From CAIWTU01 sp035686205 (GTDB lineage Bacteria; Desulfobacterota; Desulfuromonadia; Geobacterales; Geobacteraceae), in assembly GCA_035686205.1 (NCBI GenBank), contig DASRZQ010000229.1, forward strand, positions 1-12,889: a DNA stretch of 12,889 nucleotides, in the 5' to 3' direction. Below, piece after piece: positions 1 through 6,568 of this stretch; positions within the stretch are counted from its first letter, which is position 1, and every line of letters begins with the position of its first letter. Below the pieces are notes generated by a model. That model worked only from the letters and a program-made list of their open reading frames with translations. It was not told the origin of the DNA and did no database searches. A program made the translations under genes and the position numbers.

Positions 1-843
1 TACGCTCATCTGGACGGCGTTCGCGTTGAAGAACCCCCGGAGCGTCGCCTCGCTTTCCCGAAGGGCGTCCTCCGCCAGCTTCCGGTCGGAAATATTGCGG
101 CTGATTCCGCGATAACCCCTGAATTCGCCGTTCCGGTCGAATATCGGCGCCCCTCCCGTCTCCAGTATGACCTGGTGTCCAGCTTTATGGATATTTACAT
201 TTTCAATGAAAGCGAACGGCTTCTTGAACGCGGCGAAGTTGGAAAAGATCTCGGATATGCCGCAGGCCTCCTCTGAAGGCATGAAATCGAAGGGGGTTTT
301 TCCCAGAATCTCGGAAGGACTGTAGCCCAGCATCTCTTCTACTTTGGGACTGGAATAGGCAAACGTGTAATTTTCGTCGATTTCCCAAACCCAGTCGCTT
401 ATTGTCTCCACCAGCTTTCTGAACTTTTCCTGGCTCGACTGCAGCGCTTCCACGATCTGGGCGCGTTCGGCGATTTCCTCGTGCAGTTTCTCGTTGGCGA
501 CCGTAAGCTCCGAGGTGCGCCTTCGCACTATCTTTTCAAGAGTCTCCCGGTACCTCTCCCGTTCTTCATCGGTCCGCTTGTGGTCGATTATTTCTTTCCG
601 GAGCCGGCGGTTTATTCTTTCGTATTTGTTCAATATGAAAAATGCCGCGACAGTGGCCGCAAGGCTGCTGAATATTATGGTAACGGCATGGGACTGCCAG
701 ATCGTGATGGAGGGCTTTAACAGCTGTTTTGCAAATTCATAGGCCGTCATGAGCGCGGCCACCGCCAGCGCCACGCAGCCGAGAACGGCCGGACTCCCGC
801 CGACGGCGAAACTTTGCATTTTCCTGTTTATGGTATTATACAT
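1..843 (-). CDS. Membrane-bound PAS-domain sensor, probably histidine kinase (partial)
   Basis: This is the N-terminal 281 codons of a longer protein; the frame stays open to base 1 and the rest lies outside the window. Two hydrophobic segments (about residues 12-35 and 52-71) form a hairpin anchor with a short periplasmic loop. A charged coiled coil follows (about 73-138), then a PAS/PAC domain (about 139-255: SDWVWEID, EEMLGYSPSEILGK, and the PAC-like end GYRGISRNISDRK). A second PAS begins near 264 (ESEATLRGFFNANAV). Proteins with this layout are usually hybrid or simple sensor histidine kinases, sometimes GGDEF enzymes; the catalytic part is not visible, so kinase is inferred. The start is uncertain. 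ATG at 843 lacks a clear Shine-Dalgarno; an in-frame GTG at 903 overlaps the stop of the STAS gene, and an ATG at 819 follows AGGA closely. It is the last visible gene of the partner-switching cassette, 59 bases after the STAS gene. Confidence 0.8.
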   Translation of the reverse strand, partial: MYNTINRKMQSFAVGGSPAVLGCVALAVAALMTAYEFAKQLLKPSITIWQSHAVTIIFSSLAATVAAFFILNKYERINRRLRKEIIDHKRTDEERERYRETLEKIVRRRTSELTVANEKLHEEIAERAQIVEALQSSQEKFRKLVETISDWVWEIDENYTFAYSSPKVEEMLGYSPSEILGKTPFDFMPSEEACGISEIFSNFAAFKKPFAFIENVNIHKAGHQVILETGGAPIFDRNGEFRGYRGISRNISDRKLAEDALRESEATLRGFFNANAVQMSV

Positions 844-863
844 GCTGGATGCTCGCTGAAAGC

Positions 864-901
864 TGAAATAATAAATGAAGCCGCAGGCAACGGCATGCGG
901 C
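864..901 (-). terminator. Possible weak hairpin terminator after the STAS gene
   Basis: Immediately after the STAS stop codon the minus strand carries GCCGCA and TGCGGC (880-885 and 896-901), a 6-bp stem with a 10-base loop. It is followed by a T-rich but interrupted stretch (TTCATTTATTATTT). This could attenuate transcription between the antagonist and the PAS sensor. The broken T tract makes full termination doubtful. Confidence 0.3.
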
Positions 902-902
902 A

Positions 903-1214
903 CTATCCTTCCGCGTTGGCGAGAAGAAAGACGCCTGTTGTCTTGAACAGCATGGTATGGATCGTATTGAGTCCGGTCAGGACAATCTCCGCCTTCCTTT
1001 CATCCCGGATTTTCTTGAAGCAGCGCAACAGCAGCGCTATTCCCATGGAATTCACCCTGCCGACACGGCTGAAATCGAAACTGACCTTTGCCTTGCCGAC
1101 CTGATCGGGAATCTCCTTGAGAAATGATTCGGCATGGATATCGATGTTGCCGCGAAAGACGAAACAGTCACATGAACCATCTTCGCTTCGCTCGACAATG
1201 AATTTTTCATTCAT
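903..1214 (-). CDS. STAS-domain anti-sigma factor antagonist (RsbV/SpoIIAA-like)
   Basis: This 103-residue single-domain protein has the length and fold pattern of STAS antagonists: an N-terminal strand pair (CDCFVFRGNIDI), then VSFDFSRVGRVNSMGIALLL, where the loop before the helix carries the phosphorylatable serine. Ser56 is in NSMG, at the number used in RsbV; the usual preceding Asp is Asn here. In the family, the unphosphorylated form binds the GHKL kinase and releases its partner; the kinase phosphorylates the serine and the PP2C phosphatase removes the phosphate. Both enzymes are encoded just upstream. ATG at 1214 is preceded by AGGGG at 9-base spacing, which fixes the start. It lies 52 bases after the kinase gene and is probably cotranscribed. 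The final target (sigma factor, diguanylate cyclase or the adjacent PAS sensor) is not shown by the sequence. Confidence 0.9.
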   Translation of the reverse strand: MNEKFIVERSEDGSCDCFVFRGNIDIHAESFLKEIPDQVGKAKVSFDFSRVGRVNSMGIALLLRCFKKIRDERKAEIVLTGLNTIHTMLFKTTGVFLLANAEG

Positions 1215-1262
1215 TTTTTCAATTCCCCTGTATTTTCGTTTCTCCCCCGCCCCGCCGGCGCT

Positions 1263-1274
1263 CCGGCTAGCCGG
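1263..1274. repeat. 12-bp perfect palindrome over the kinase stop codon
   Basis: CCGGCTAGCCGG is a perfect palindrome whose centre holds the TAG stop of the kinase gene. GC-rich inverted sequence continues on both sides (GCCGGCG, CGCCGGC), so an RNA hairpin is possible here. No T tract follows, so it is not called a terminator. Confidence 0.4.
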
Positions 1275-2232
1275 CGCAGCATGTCGTAACGTGAAATCCC
1301 TTCGAATCAGCGAGGTTTTCCGCCGTCACCAGCTTGACCTGTCCTCCAACCACCGTTTGCCGGCCGGGATTGATGTGGATATGCATATGGTCGAGAAAAC
1401 GCCAGATGATATAGAGACCACGCCCTCCTGATTCCTCTGATATCACGGCAAAATCCTGGTTTTTGGCAAGGTGCTCAAGGACGACTTTCGGGGAAAGGTT
1501 CCCCCATCCGTCTTCCACTTCCATGGCGAGTATTTCGCCGTCGAATCCGTAGCGGAAAATTATCTTCTCCTTCAAAGGTATCAGGCGTTTTTCCCCCTTA
1601 CTGTAAAGGGAAACCCCGTCTTTCCCTTGCGGGGCGCCATACAGCGCATTCTCCAGCATTTCGTCTGCAAGAAGGGCGCCCTTCTGGCGGAGCAGTTCCA
1701 TTTCCGGGTTGTCCCCGGGAACGATACTCTCGAGACCGGCGATTATCTGTTCCTTCTCCTCGGATGATGATACCCTGACCTTATGAATTCGGGTACGGGG
1801 CTTCAGATATTCTCCGATTTTGAGAATTCCACCTTCGGCAATTTTTTTTATCGCCAGTCCGACCACCGACGATTCCGGCTCCTCGTCGAAAATCCGGCTG
1901 TTTTCGGAGTTGATGACCAGATGCCTGATATTGTCGCGTATCACGGGCTGCAGCGGCGGCATTGGCGCCGACGACGGAACCACCAGGAGAAACTCGCTGT
2001 CCGGGTATCTTTTCCTGAGCCCTTCAACCAGGCCGGGGTACGTTTCCGGGTAAACCCCGGAAGAAATTATTATCAGGGACGGCGCTTTTCGCGATTTTTC
2101 CAACCTGTACAGCTGATCCGCAAGACATTCCATCTCAACCATGCCGACAAGCCCCGGAACTCCGCGCAGGTAAGGCGTCCAATAGGCCCTTTCTTCATGG
2201 TCTTTGACTACGGCCAATACTGCTTTTTTCAT
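1267..2232 (-). CDS. GHKL serine kinase with N-terminal receiver-like domain (RsbW-type switch kinase)
   Basis: This 321-residue protein has two parts. Residues 1-130 look like a receiver-type alpha/beta domain (MKKAVLAVV, SLIIISSGVYP, EFLLVVPSS), but the position that normally holds the phosphoacceptor Asp reads Ser (IIISSG), so phosphorylation there is unlikely. Residues about 155-305 form a HATPase_c_2 domain: N box E191-x3-N195 (DEMLENAL), G1 box D241GWG, G2 box GGRGL (269-273). Anti-sigma-type kinases of this class phosphorylate STAS antagonists, and one is encoded next. I chose ATG at 2232 because GGAGG sits 6 bases upstream; a longer frame from ATG 2328 would overlap the phosphatase gene by 31 bases, lacks a good ribosome site, and adds a poorly folded-looking stretch. 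The C terminus ends in an unusual TTCCAG. It could instead be a general HPK-like regulator, but the neighbours favour partner switching. Confidence 0.83.
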   Translation of the reverse strand: MKKAVLAVVKDHEERAYWTPYLRGVPGLVGMVEMECLADQLYRLEKSRKAPSLIIISSGVYPETYPGLVEGLRKRYPDSEFLLVVPSSAPMPPLQPVIRDNIRHLVINSENSRIFDEEPESSVVGLAIKKIAEGGILKIGEYLKPRTRIHKVRVSSSEEKEQIIAGLESIVPGDNPEMELLRQKGALLADEMLENALYGAPQGKDGVSLYSKGEKRLIPLKEKIIFRYGFDGEILAMEVEDGWGNLSPKVVLEHLAKNQDFAVISEESGGRGLYIIWRFLDHMHIHINPGRQTVVGGQVKLVTAENLADSKGFHVTTCCAG

Positions 2233-2297
2233 CCGGGTCCTCCGAGGGTATGATCCAGCGGCTAACGGCAAATTTGCCGACAATACTTCCTGCCTCT

Positions 2298-3530
2298 TTA
2301 ATTTGCCGCTTTTTTCAGGTTTTGACATTGCTGTCCGAATGAGACGACCATAATGGTTATATCATCTTCAAAGTCCCTCGAACCGGTGAAATCCATGGCG
2401 TTTTCGAGCATCCCGGTTCGAAGCTCTTTCGGCGGCAGGTTTCCGCGTTCGCGAAGGAGATGTTCAAATCTTTCGTAGCCGAATTCTTCCCCCGACGGGT
2501 CCGAGCATTCGATAATCCCGTCGGTGTAAAGCAGCAAAGTGTCTCCCCGATTGAAGCCGGTGCTGAATTCCCGGAAAGCGGAATCCGGCTCGAACCCGAG
2601 CGGAAAGCCGGAAAGGTCGTCTAGCTGATCAATTTCGGCTTCCCCGCGGCAGACATATGGGAAATTGTGGCCGGCGTTGGCATATGAAAGCCTCTCCTCC
2701 TTCAGGTCGATAAGCGCCACCAGGCAGGTCATAAGCAGCGACTGGCAAGCCGTGGCGATAATCGCCTTGTTCATGCCGGCCAGGAGTTCCGCCGGGGTAA
2801 ATATTCCCATGGCGATGAGGGTATGCAGGCTTGCCTTGGCCGCGGTCGTCACCATCCCGGCCTGCACGCCGTGTCCGCTCACATCGGCGATTATCAGGCC
2901 GAGCTTGTCCTCCCCGATAGTGAAATAATCGAAAAAATCACCTCCGATTTCGGAGGAAGTCGTAACCCCGGCATCAATCTCGATTCCCTTGAACTCGAAA
3001 CTCGAAAGGGGAAGAAGATCCTGCTGTATCTTGCTGGCCTTCGCCACCTCGTCCCTGATCCTGGCGCTCAGCCCGGTAAGCTTTTCCAGAAGAAACGACT
3101 GGCTCCTGGAAACTTCCATCATCAGATCCGAAACGGAAACCGTGCCGATAAAACGGTCGTCCTTTACCACCGGAAAACAGTCGATTTCCAGTTCCGGATC
3201 GACGTCCAGGAGTCTGACAAGTGCGCTGTTCACGTCCAGTTCGGGTTCCATGACCATGGTGTTGCCGTCGAGCAAAATGCTGATCGGCTTGTTGCCGTAG
3301 AGGTCCATGGCGTATTTGTGTCTCAACCGTTTGAAAAAGAGCCCTTTACGGCTGATGAAACCGGCAAATTCGCCCGCGGATACGACGGGTATGGCCGGAA
3401 GAGACTGGTTACCATGGAACAGCTCGACGACTTCCTTCACTTTCACATCCGGAGACACCTGTACCGCCTGGCGCACTATCTCGCTTAATTGTGGAATGCA
3501 GTCCCGATAGTTTTCCATAATTTCACTCAT
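2298..3530 (-). CDS. CBS-domain PP2C-type serine phosphatase (RsbU/SpoIIE family)
   Basis: This 410-residue cytoplasmic protein dephosphorylates a phospho-STAS antagonist in the known family scheme. Residues about 20-70 and 80-140 are a CBS pair (PAIPVVSAGEFAGFISRKGL; CFPVVKDDRFIGTVSVSDLM), a module that senses adenine nucleotides or related ligands. A helical linker (141-174) contains KIQQDLLP, typical before SpoIIE catalytic domains. The PP2C domain spans about 175-400 with metal-binding acidic motifs: EIGGDFFD (Asp198, Asp201), IADVSGHG (Asp216), LLLYTDGIIE (Asp337) and FEDDITIMVV (Asp389, Asp390), so it should be active. ATG 3530 has a weak ribosome site; ATG 3518 is an alternative. It is the first gene of the cassette, 65 bases before the kinase, after a 348-base gene-free stretch that may hold its promoter. 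Confidence 0.92.
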   Translation of the reverse strand: MSEIMENYRDCIPQLSEIVRQAVQVSPDVKVKEVVELFHGNQSLPAIPVVSAGEFAGFISRKGLFFKRLRHKYAMDLYGNKPISILLDGNTMVMEPELDVNSALVRLLDVDPELEIDCFPVVKDDRFIGTVSVSDLMMEVSRSQSFLLEKLTGLSARIRDEVAKASKIQQDLLPLSSFEFKGIEIDAGVTTSSEIGGDFFDYFTIGEDKLGLIIADVSGHGVQAGMVTTAAKASLHTLIAMGIFTPAELLAGMNKAIIATACQSLLMTCLVALIDLKEERLSYANAGHNFPYVCRGEAEIDQLDDLSGFPLGFEPDSAFREFSTGFNRGDTLLLYTDGIIECSDPSGEEFGYERFEHLLRERGNLPPKELRTGMLENAMDFTGSRDFEDDITIMVVSFGQQCQNLKKAAN

Positions 3531-3618
3531 ATCCGGTTATTGCCCTGCTGGCCCGCGCGACAGCCGCCGGTTCATATTCTTTCGGTTGAATGCATTGAAA
3601 CTTGAGGTGGGGAGGAAA

Positions 3619-3627
3619 TTGTAACGA
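3619..3627 (+). promoter_or_regulatory. Degenerate TTGTAACAA-like box upstream of the phosphatase gene
   Basis: TTGTAACGA differs by one base from the near-palindrome found upstream of the TPR lipoprotein and 22-mer repeat genes. It lies about 90 bases before the phosphatase start. The site is proposed from sequence recurrence only. Confidence 0.25.
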
Positions 3628-3672
3628 AGTCTTAACATTTGCTTTTCTGATCAGTACTAATCTCCCGCAACA

Positions 3673-3771
3673 AAAATTCCTCCACCTTCAAGGGGGAGGC
3701 CAGGAGGGGGATGGGGTGCTTTGATGCCGGGAAACCCATCCCCGCCCCTCCCCTTGAAGGGGAGGAAGTTT
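3673..3771. repeat. Double-palindrome extragenic repeat (MITE/REP-like)
   Basis: This sits in the 348-base gene-free stretch 3531-3878. The left arm (about 3673-3718) is an imperfect inverted copy of the right arm (about 3733-3771). Each arm also contains its own inner palindrome: 3679-3699 (TTCCTCCACC…GGAGG type) and 3747-3765, CCTCCCCTTGAAGGGGAGG, which is perfect. Both arms carry the GGGATGGG/CCCATCCCC core facing the centre. From memory, this style of GGGGAGG-rich nested palindrome recurs in intergenic DNA of many bacteria and yields spurious ORFs reading PPPGLPLEGGG-like sequence. The rest of the gene-free stretch holds a hairpin at 3811-3839, a TTGTAAC box near 3620 and AT-rich sequence upstream of the phosphatase; I see no gene in it. 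Confidence 0.75.
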
Positions 3772-3810
3772 CTGATGGCAGCGGAAGATTGATCCCAATC
3801 AGATTCGCTT

Positions 3811-3839
3811 TTGCGCCCGCTTCTTCGGGAGAGACGCAA
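3811..3839. other. Hairpin downstream of the BY-kinase gene
   Basis: TTGCG pairs with CGCAA (outer stem) and CCCG with CGGG (inner stem, loop CTTCTT), separated on one side by a 5-base bulge. It lies about 40 bases after the stop of the BY-kinase gene in the direction of transcription. No T tract follows on the minus strand, so it may be a 3'-end stabilising or Rho-linked structure rather than an intrinsic terminator. Confidence 0.3.
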
Positions 3840-3878
3840 GGCGTGAAACGTGATAAGGTACATCCACCGCCTGCCGTC

Positions 3879-4862
3879 TTACGGTCTTCTCGCCTGGTAG
3901 CGGATCAGATCGGAGTTCGACTGATGCCTGTTCAGCACCAGGCCGAGCACCTTTTCCCTGGGGATCATCTGCAGCGCCTTGTTCACGTCCGGTATCGGCG
4001 TTTCCCCTTCGTTCACCGTCACCACCACATGATCCACCAGAGGAACGAAAGCGAGCGCGTCCGCGCCGGCCAGGAGCGGAGGCACGTCGAAGATGACATA
4101 GCGGTCCGGATAGCGGGTCTTCATGTCCGCCACCAGCTCTTTCATCCGGACGGAACCGAGCAGTTCGCTGCTCCCGGTAAACGGCCGTCCTCCCGAAATC
4201 ACCGTCAGCTTTTCAATCCCGGGCCAGGTAATCAGTTCGGAAACCGGCGTATCGTTCAGCAGATAGTCAATAAGCCCTTTTTCGCTCTCGTAGCCGAGAT
4301 AGCGGTGGACCGACTGGCGTCGCAGGTCGCAGTCGACCAGGAGCGCGGTCTGCAGCAGTTCCCTGGCGAGGATCAGGGAAAGGTTGATGGCCGTCAGGGT
4401 CTTCCCTTCGCCGGGAACGGCGCTGGTTATCATTATCGTATTCCCCCCCGTCTCTTTGCAGCGCTGCAGGATCCTGGTGCGCAGAAGCCGGTATGCGTCC
4501 GTTTCCACCGAGTCGGACGCCCGCTGGATGATGCAGCGGTTCGCCGCCAGGACCACCGGATCGAGGGTCACCGAACGGGAGAGCGAATAATTCGGGGAAT
4601 GCCAGCCGGTCCTGGGCTTCTCGTCCGCCACGGCCGGAACTTCGGAGTCCGGTTCCCGCTGCTGGGGGATAGCGGCTTCGATCCTGGATTTAAGGAACCC
4701 GCCCAAACCCCTGCCGCCGCCGGACTTCACATCGGAAGATTTTTCCATTTGCTCCGGCTCCGGCTCGATTTCCGTGCATTCTTCACGGGTTTCCGGTTGC
4801 GGCTCGATTTTCCCGGGCCGCGCGTCTTCCGGTTTAACGCTTTCCTTTTTTACCTTGATCAT
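3879..4862 (-). CDS. CpsD/CapB-family BY-kinase-type ATPase for exopolysaccharide assembly
   Basis: This 327-residue cytoplasmic P-loop protein is the usual partner of a Wzz-type membrane protein and controls polymer length and export. The ATPase core shows DAYRLLRTRI (122-131, the E/D-x2-R-x2-R oligomerisation-type motif), Walker A SAVPGEGKT (147-155), Walker A' ALLVDCDLR (173-181) and Walker B YVIFDVPP (255-262). The first 90 residues are charged and probably disordered (many Glu, Pro, Lys), longer than in typical CpsD. The C terminus has only one tyrosine (RYQARRP) instead of the usual tyrosine cluster, so autophosphorylation there is doubtful; XrtA-associated ATPases of this class share that trait. 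ATG 4862 follows AAAGGAG at about 10 bases. The gene starts 16 bases after the Wzz stop, so the two are almost certainly cotranscribed. Confidence 0.9.
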   Translation of the reverse strand: MIKVKKESVKPEDARPGKIEPQPETREECTEIEPEPEQMEKSSDVKSGGGRGLGGFLKSRIEAAIPQQREPDSEVPAVADEKPRTGWHSPNYSLSRSVTLDPVVLAANRCIIQRASDSVETDAYRLLRTRILQRCKETGGNTIMITSAVPGEGKTLTAINLSLILARELLQTALLVDCDLRRQSVHRYLGYESEKGLIDYLLNDTPVSELITWPGIEKLTVISGGRPFTGSSELLGSVRMKELVADMKTRYPDRYVIFDVPPLLAGADALAFVPLVDHVVVTVNEGETPIPDVNKALQMIPREKVLGLVLNRHQSNSDLIRYQARRP

Positions 4863-4878
4863 AGGCCGTCAACTCCTT

Positions 4879-6441
4879 TCAAATGCTTAGCCGCAGAAGC
4901 AGTTTCGCCCACAGGATGTCCAGGTCCATGACCAGCAAATGCACCAGCAGGAGCCCGCCGGCCACGGCCGCCGCGGACCCGATAATCAGCGCTTTGCGCA
5001 TTTTGCGCCGCCGGGCGATGTCTTCGGCTGTAGCCATTATGGGAATGGCCGCAAGTACCGGAAATCCGGTCCCCTTCGCCAGCGCCTCCACGCCGCGCGC
5101 CGAGCGGTCGCCGTGCTCGCGCAGCGAAGCCGCGCCCGCCCCCGCGCCGACACCGAGAATCGCCCCGATCAGCAGTATTGCCGGGATGTTCGGGCTGAAA
5201 GGCTTTTCCGGCAGCCGCGCGGCATCGATGATGGTGAACTTCTCGCCCTTCTGTTCCTTTTCCAGACCGTGTGCCACTTTGGCTTCCATGTATTTCTTGG
5301 AAAGGTCGTCGTATTTCGCCTGCAGATTGTTCCGCTCCACCAGCAGCGCCTTGTATCCCTCCTCCACCCGGGGACTGGCCTCGATGCGCCTGCCGTAGCT
5401 TCCCCTCTTTTTCTCCAGGACCGCCACCTGCTTTTTGACTGCGTCGATCTCGCTCCGGGTGCTGGAAAGCTCGGAATCGATCGTGACATAGGCGGGATTG
5501 TCCGGCTTCGCCCCGAGCCCGTCTTTTCCGGCAGACCGTATTCTCTTCTCAAGTTCGGCGATTTCGACCTTGATTTTCTTCACATCGGGGTACTCTTCCG
5601 TGACCCTGCTCCGCAGGTTGGTGAGCTGGACCCTCAGCTCGTTAAGGTGAGCCTTGTCCTGGCCGGCCGCATCGGTGGGAATCGCGGCCAGCTGGGTCTG
5701 AAGGTATCCCTCGCGCTCACGCAGAGAACGAAGCTGGGAATTGAGGACGTCGATATCCCGGTCGACCCGGTCCATTTCCTGGAAATTGAGCTGGGCGATT
5801 TCCGGCAGGGCGTTGATGTTCTGCTGCTTGAACGCCGCGATCCGGGATTCAATCGCGTCCAGGCTCGATTTCACCTGGTTCATCTCGTCTTCGAAAAACC
5901 TGGATGTGCCGATGGTCTGCTGTTCCCGCACCCTCAGATTCTCTTCGAGGTAAAGGGATGCCAGGACCGTCGCGACCTGCTGCGTTACCGCCGGGTCTCT
6001 CCCGTCGTACGACAGGGTAAATGCAATGGTGGCCGGCCGGGGGTTGCCGGTGCGCGGGTCGATGACATCGGCGCTGATGGTCTGGAATTTGATGTCATCT
6101 CTCATTTTGTTGACGATCTCTTCCGTCGTCCAGGCCGATTTGAGGTCTGAATAAAGGTTGAACCGGCTTATTATCTCCAGGAGCTTCGGTGTGCTCATGA
6201 TGCGCTGGTTTATGGTCTGGATGCGCTGGTCCGCGTAGCCGGTGACGGTTGGGGCCACGTAATCGCGCGGGATTTCCTGGTCTTCGATGAGAATTGTCGA
6301 AACGGAGCGGTACTTGGACGGTATGACAAAGGCAATGATGGCGGCGGCAATGAACACCGAACCCGCGGTAACGGCGATCAGCCGCTTCCTCCTTTTCCAG
6401 ATCTCCAGCAGTTCGTACAGATTCTTTACTTCCGTTGCCAT
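4879..6441 (-). CDS. Wzz/GumC-type polysaccharide chain-length determinant (co-polymerase)
   Basis: This 520-residue inner-membrane protein sets polymer length and anchors the BY-kinase encoded next. It has a short cytoplasmic N terminus (EVKNLYELLEIWKRRKR), TM1 at about 20-40, then the Wzz domain (SKYRSVSTILIEDQEIP). A long periplasmic coiled coil (about 170-400) with GNVR-like C-terminal part follows. The proline motif LPEKPFSPN comes just before TM2 (AILLIGAILGVGAGAGA), as in the family. A third hydrophobic segment (ALIIGSAAAVAGGLLLVHLLV) near the C terminus is extra compared with classical Wzz but common in the longer XrtA-linked proteins. I chose ATG 6441 (MATEVKN) because GAGG lies 6 bases upstream; ATG 6453 has no ribosome site. 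The 127-base gap before it holds two heptamer repeat arrays. Confidence 0.9.
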   Translation of the reverse strand: MATEVKNLYELLEIWKRRKRLIAVTAGSVFIAAAIIAFVIPSKYRSVSTILIEDQEIPRDYVAPTVTGYADQRIQTINQRIMSTPKLLEIISRFNLYSDLKSAWTTEEIVNKMRDDIKFQTISADVIDPRTGNPRPATIAFTLSYDGRDPAVTQQVATVLASLYLEENLRVREQQTIGTSRFFEDEMNQVKSSLDAIESRIAAFKQQNINALPEIAQLNFQEMDRVDRDIDVLNSQLRSLREREGYLQTQLAAIPTDAAGQDKAHLNELRVQLTNLRSRVTEEYPDVKKIKVEIAELEKRIRSAGKDGLGAKPDNPAYVTIDSELSSTRSEIDAVKKQVAVLEKKRGSYGRRIEASPRVEEGYKALLVERNNLQAKYDDLSKKYMEAKVAHGLEKEQKGEKFTIIDAARLPEKPFSPNIPAILLIGAILGVGAGAGAASLREHGDRSARGVEALAKGTGFPVLAAIPIMATAEDIARRRKMRKALIIGSAAAVAGGLLLVHLLVMDLDILWAKLLLRLSI

Positions 6442-6460
6442 GCACGGCCTCATTCAAAAA

Positions 6461-6495
6461 GTGAGATATGAGACGTGAGACGTAAGATGTGAAAG
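6461..6495 (+). repeat. Degenerate 7-bp tandem repeat, five units
   Basis: Five adjoining 7-base units with consensus GTGAGAC (variants GTGAGAT, ATGAGAC, GTAAGAT, GTGAAAG) lie just upstream of the Wzz start. The unit length matches the neighbouring perfect array at 6521-6562, but the unit sequence differs. Such heptamer arrays are seen in intergenic DNA of some bacteria; a function is not known to me. Confidence 0.7.
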
Positions 6496-6520
6496 GCTTT
6501 AGTTTAATGGCTTCCAATCC

Positions 6521-6566
6521 CGTCTTCCGTCTTCCGTCTTCCGTCTTCCGTCTTCCGTCTTCCGTC
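6521..6566 (+). repeat. Perfect 7-bp tandem repeat CGTCTTC, six units plus a partial
   Basis: Six exact copies of CGTCTTC (GAAGACG on the transcribed strand) run from 6521 to 6562, with a partial unit to 6566. The array ends two bases from the TGA stop of the export-protein gene. Exact identity indicates recent slippage, so copy number probably varies between strains. It lies in an untranslated spacer. Confidence 0.92.
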
Positions 6567-6568
6567 CT

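Noticed and set aside
2233..2328. Longer N terminus for the switch kinase from ATG 2328
   Set aside because: It has no clear ribosome site and overlaps the phosphatase gene, while ATG 2232 has GGAGG at 6 bases and begins the receiver-like fold.
3657..3863. 68-codon minus-strand frame in the spacer
   Set aside because: It is translated from the palindromic repeat (PPPGLPLEGGG-like sequence), a known kind of annotation artefact.
3711..4931. 406-codon plus-strand open frame opposite the BY-kinase and Wzz genes
   Set aside because: Composition is rich in Arg, His, Pro and Phe with no recognisable domain, and it lies antisense to a gene with clear Walker motifs; it is a shadow of GC-rich codon use.
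4939..6150. 403-codon plus-strand open frame opposite the Wzz gene
   Set aside because: It is an antisense shadow of a well-supported Wzz gene with no motif or ribosome site of its own.
6461..6566. CRISPR-like array
   Set aside because: The units are 7 bases with no spacers; these are simple tandem repeats.
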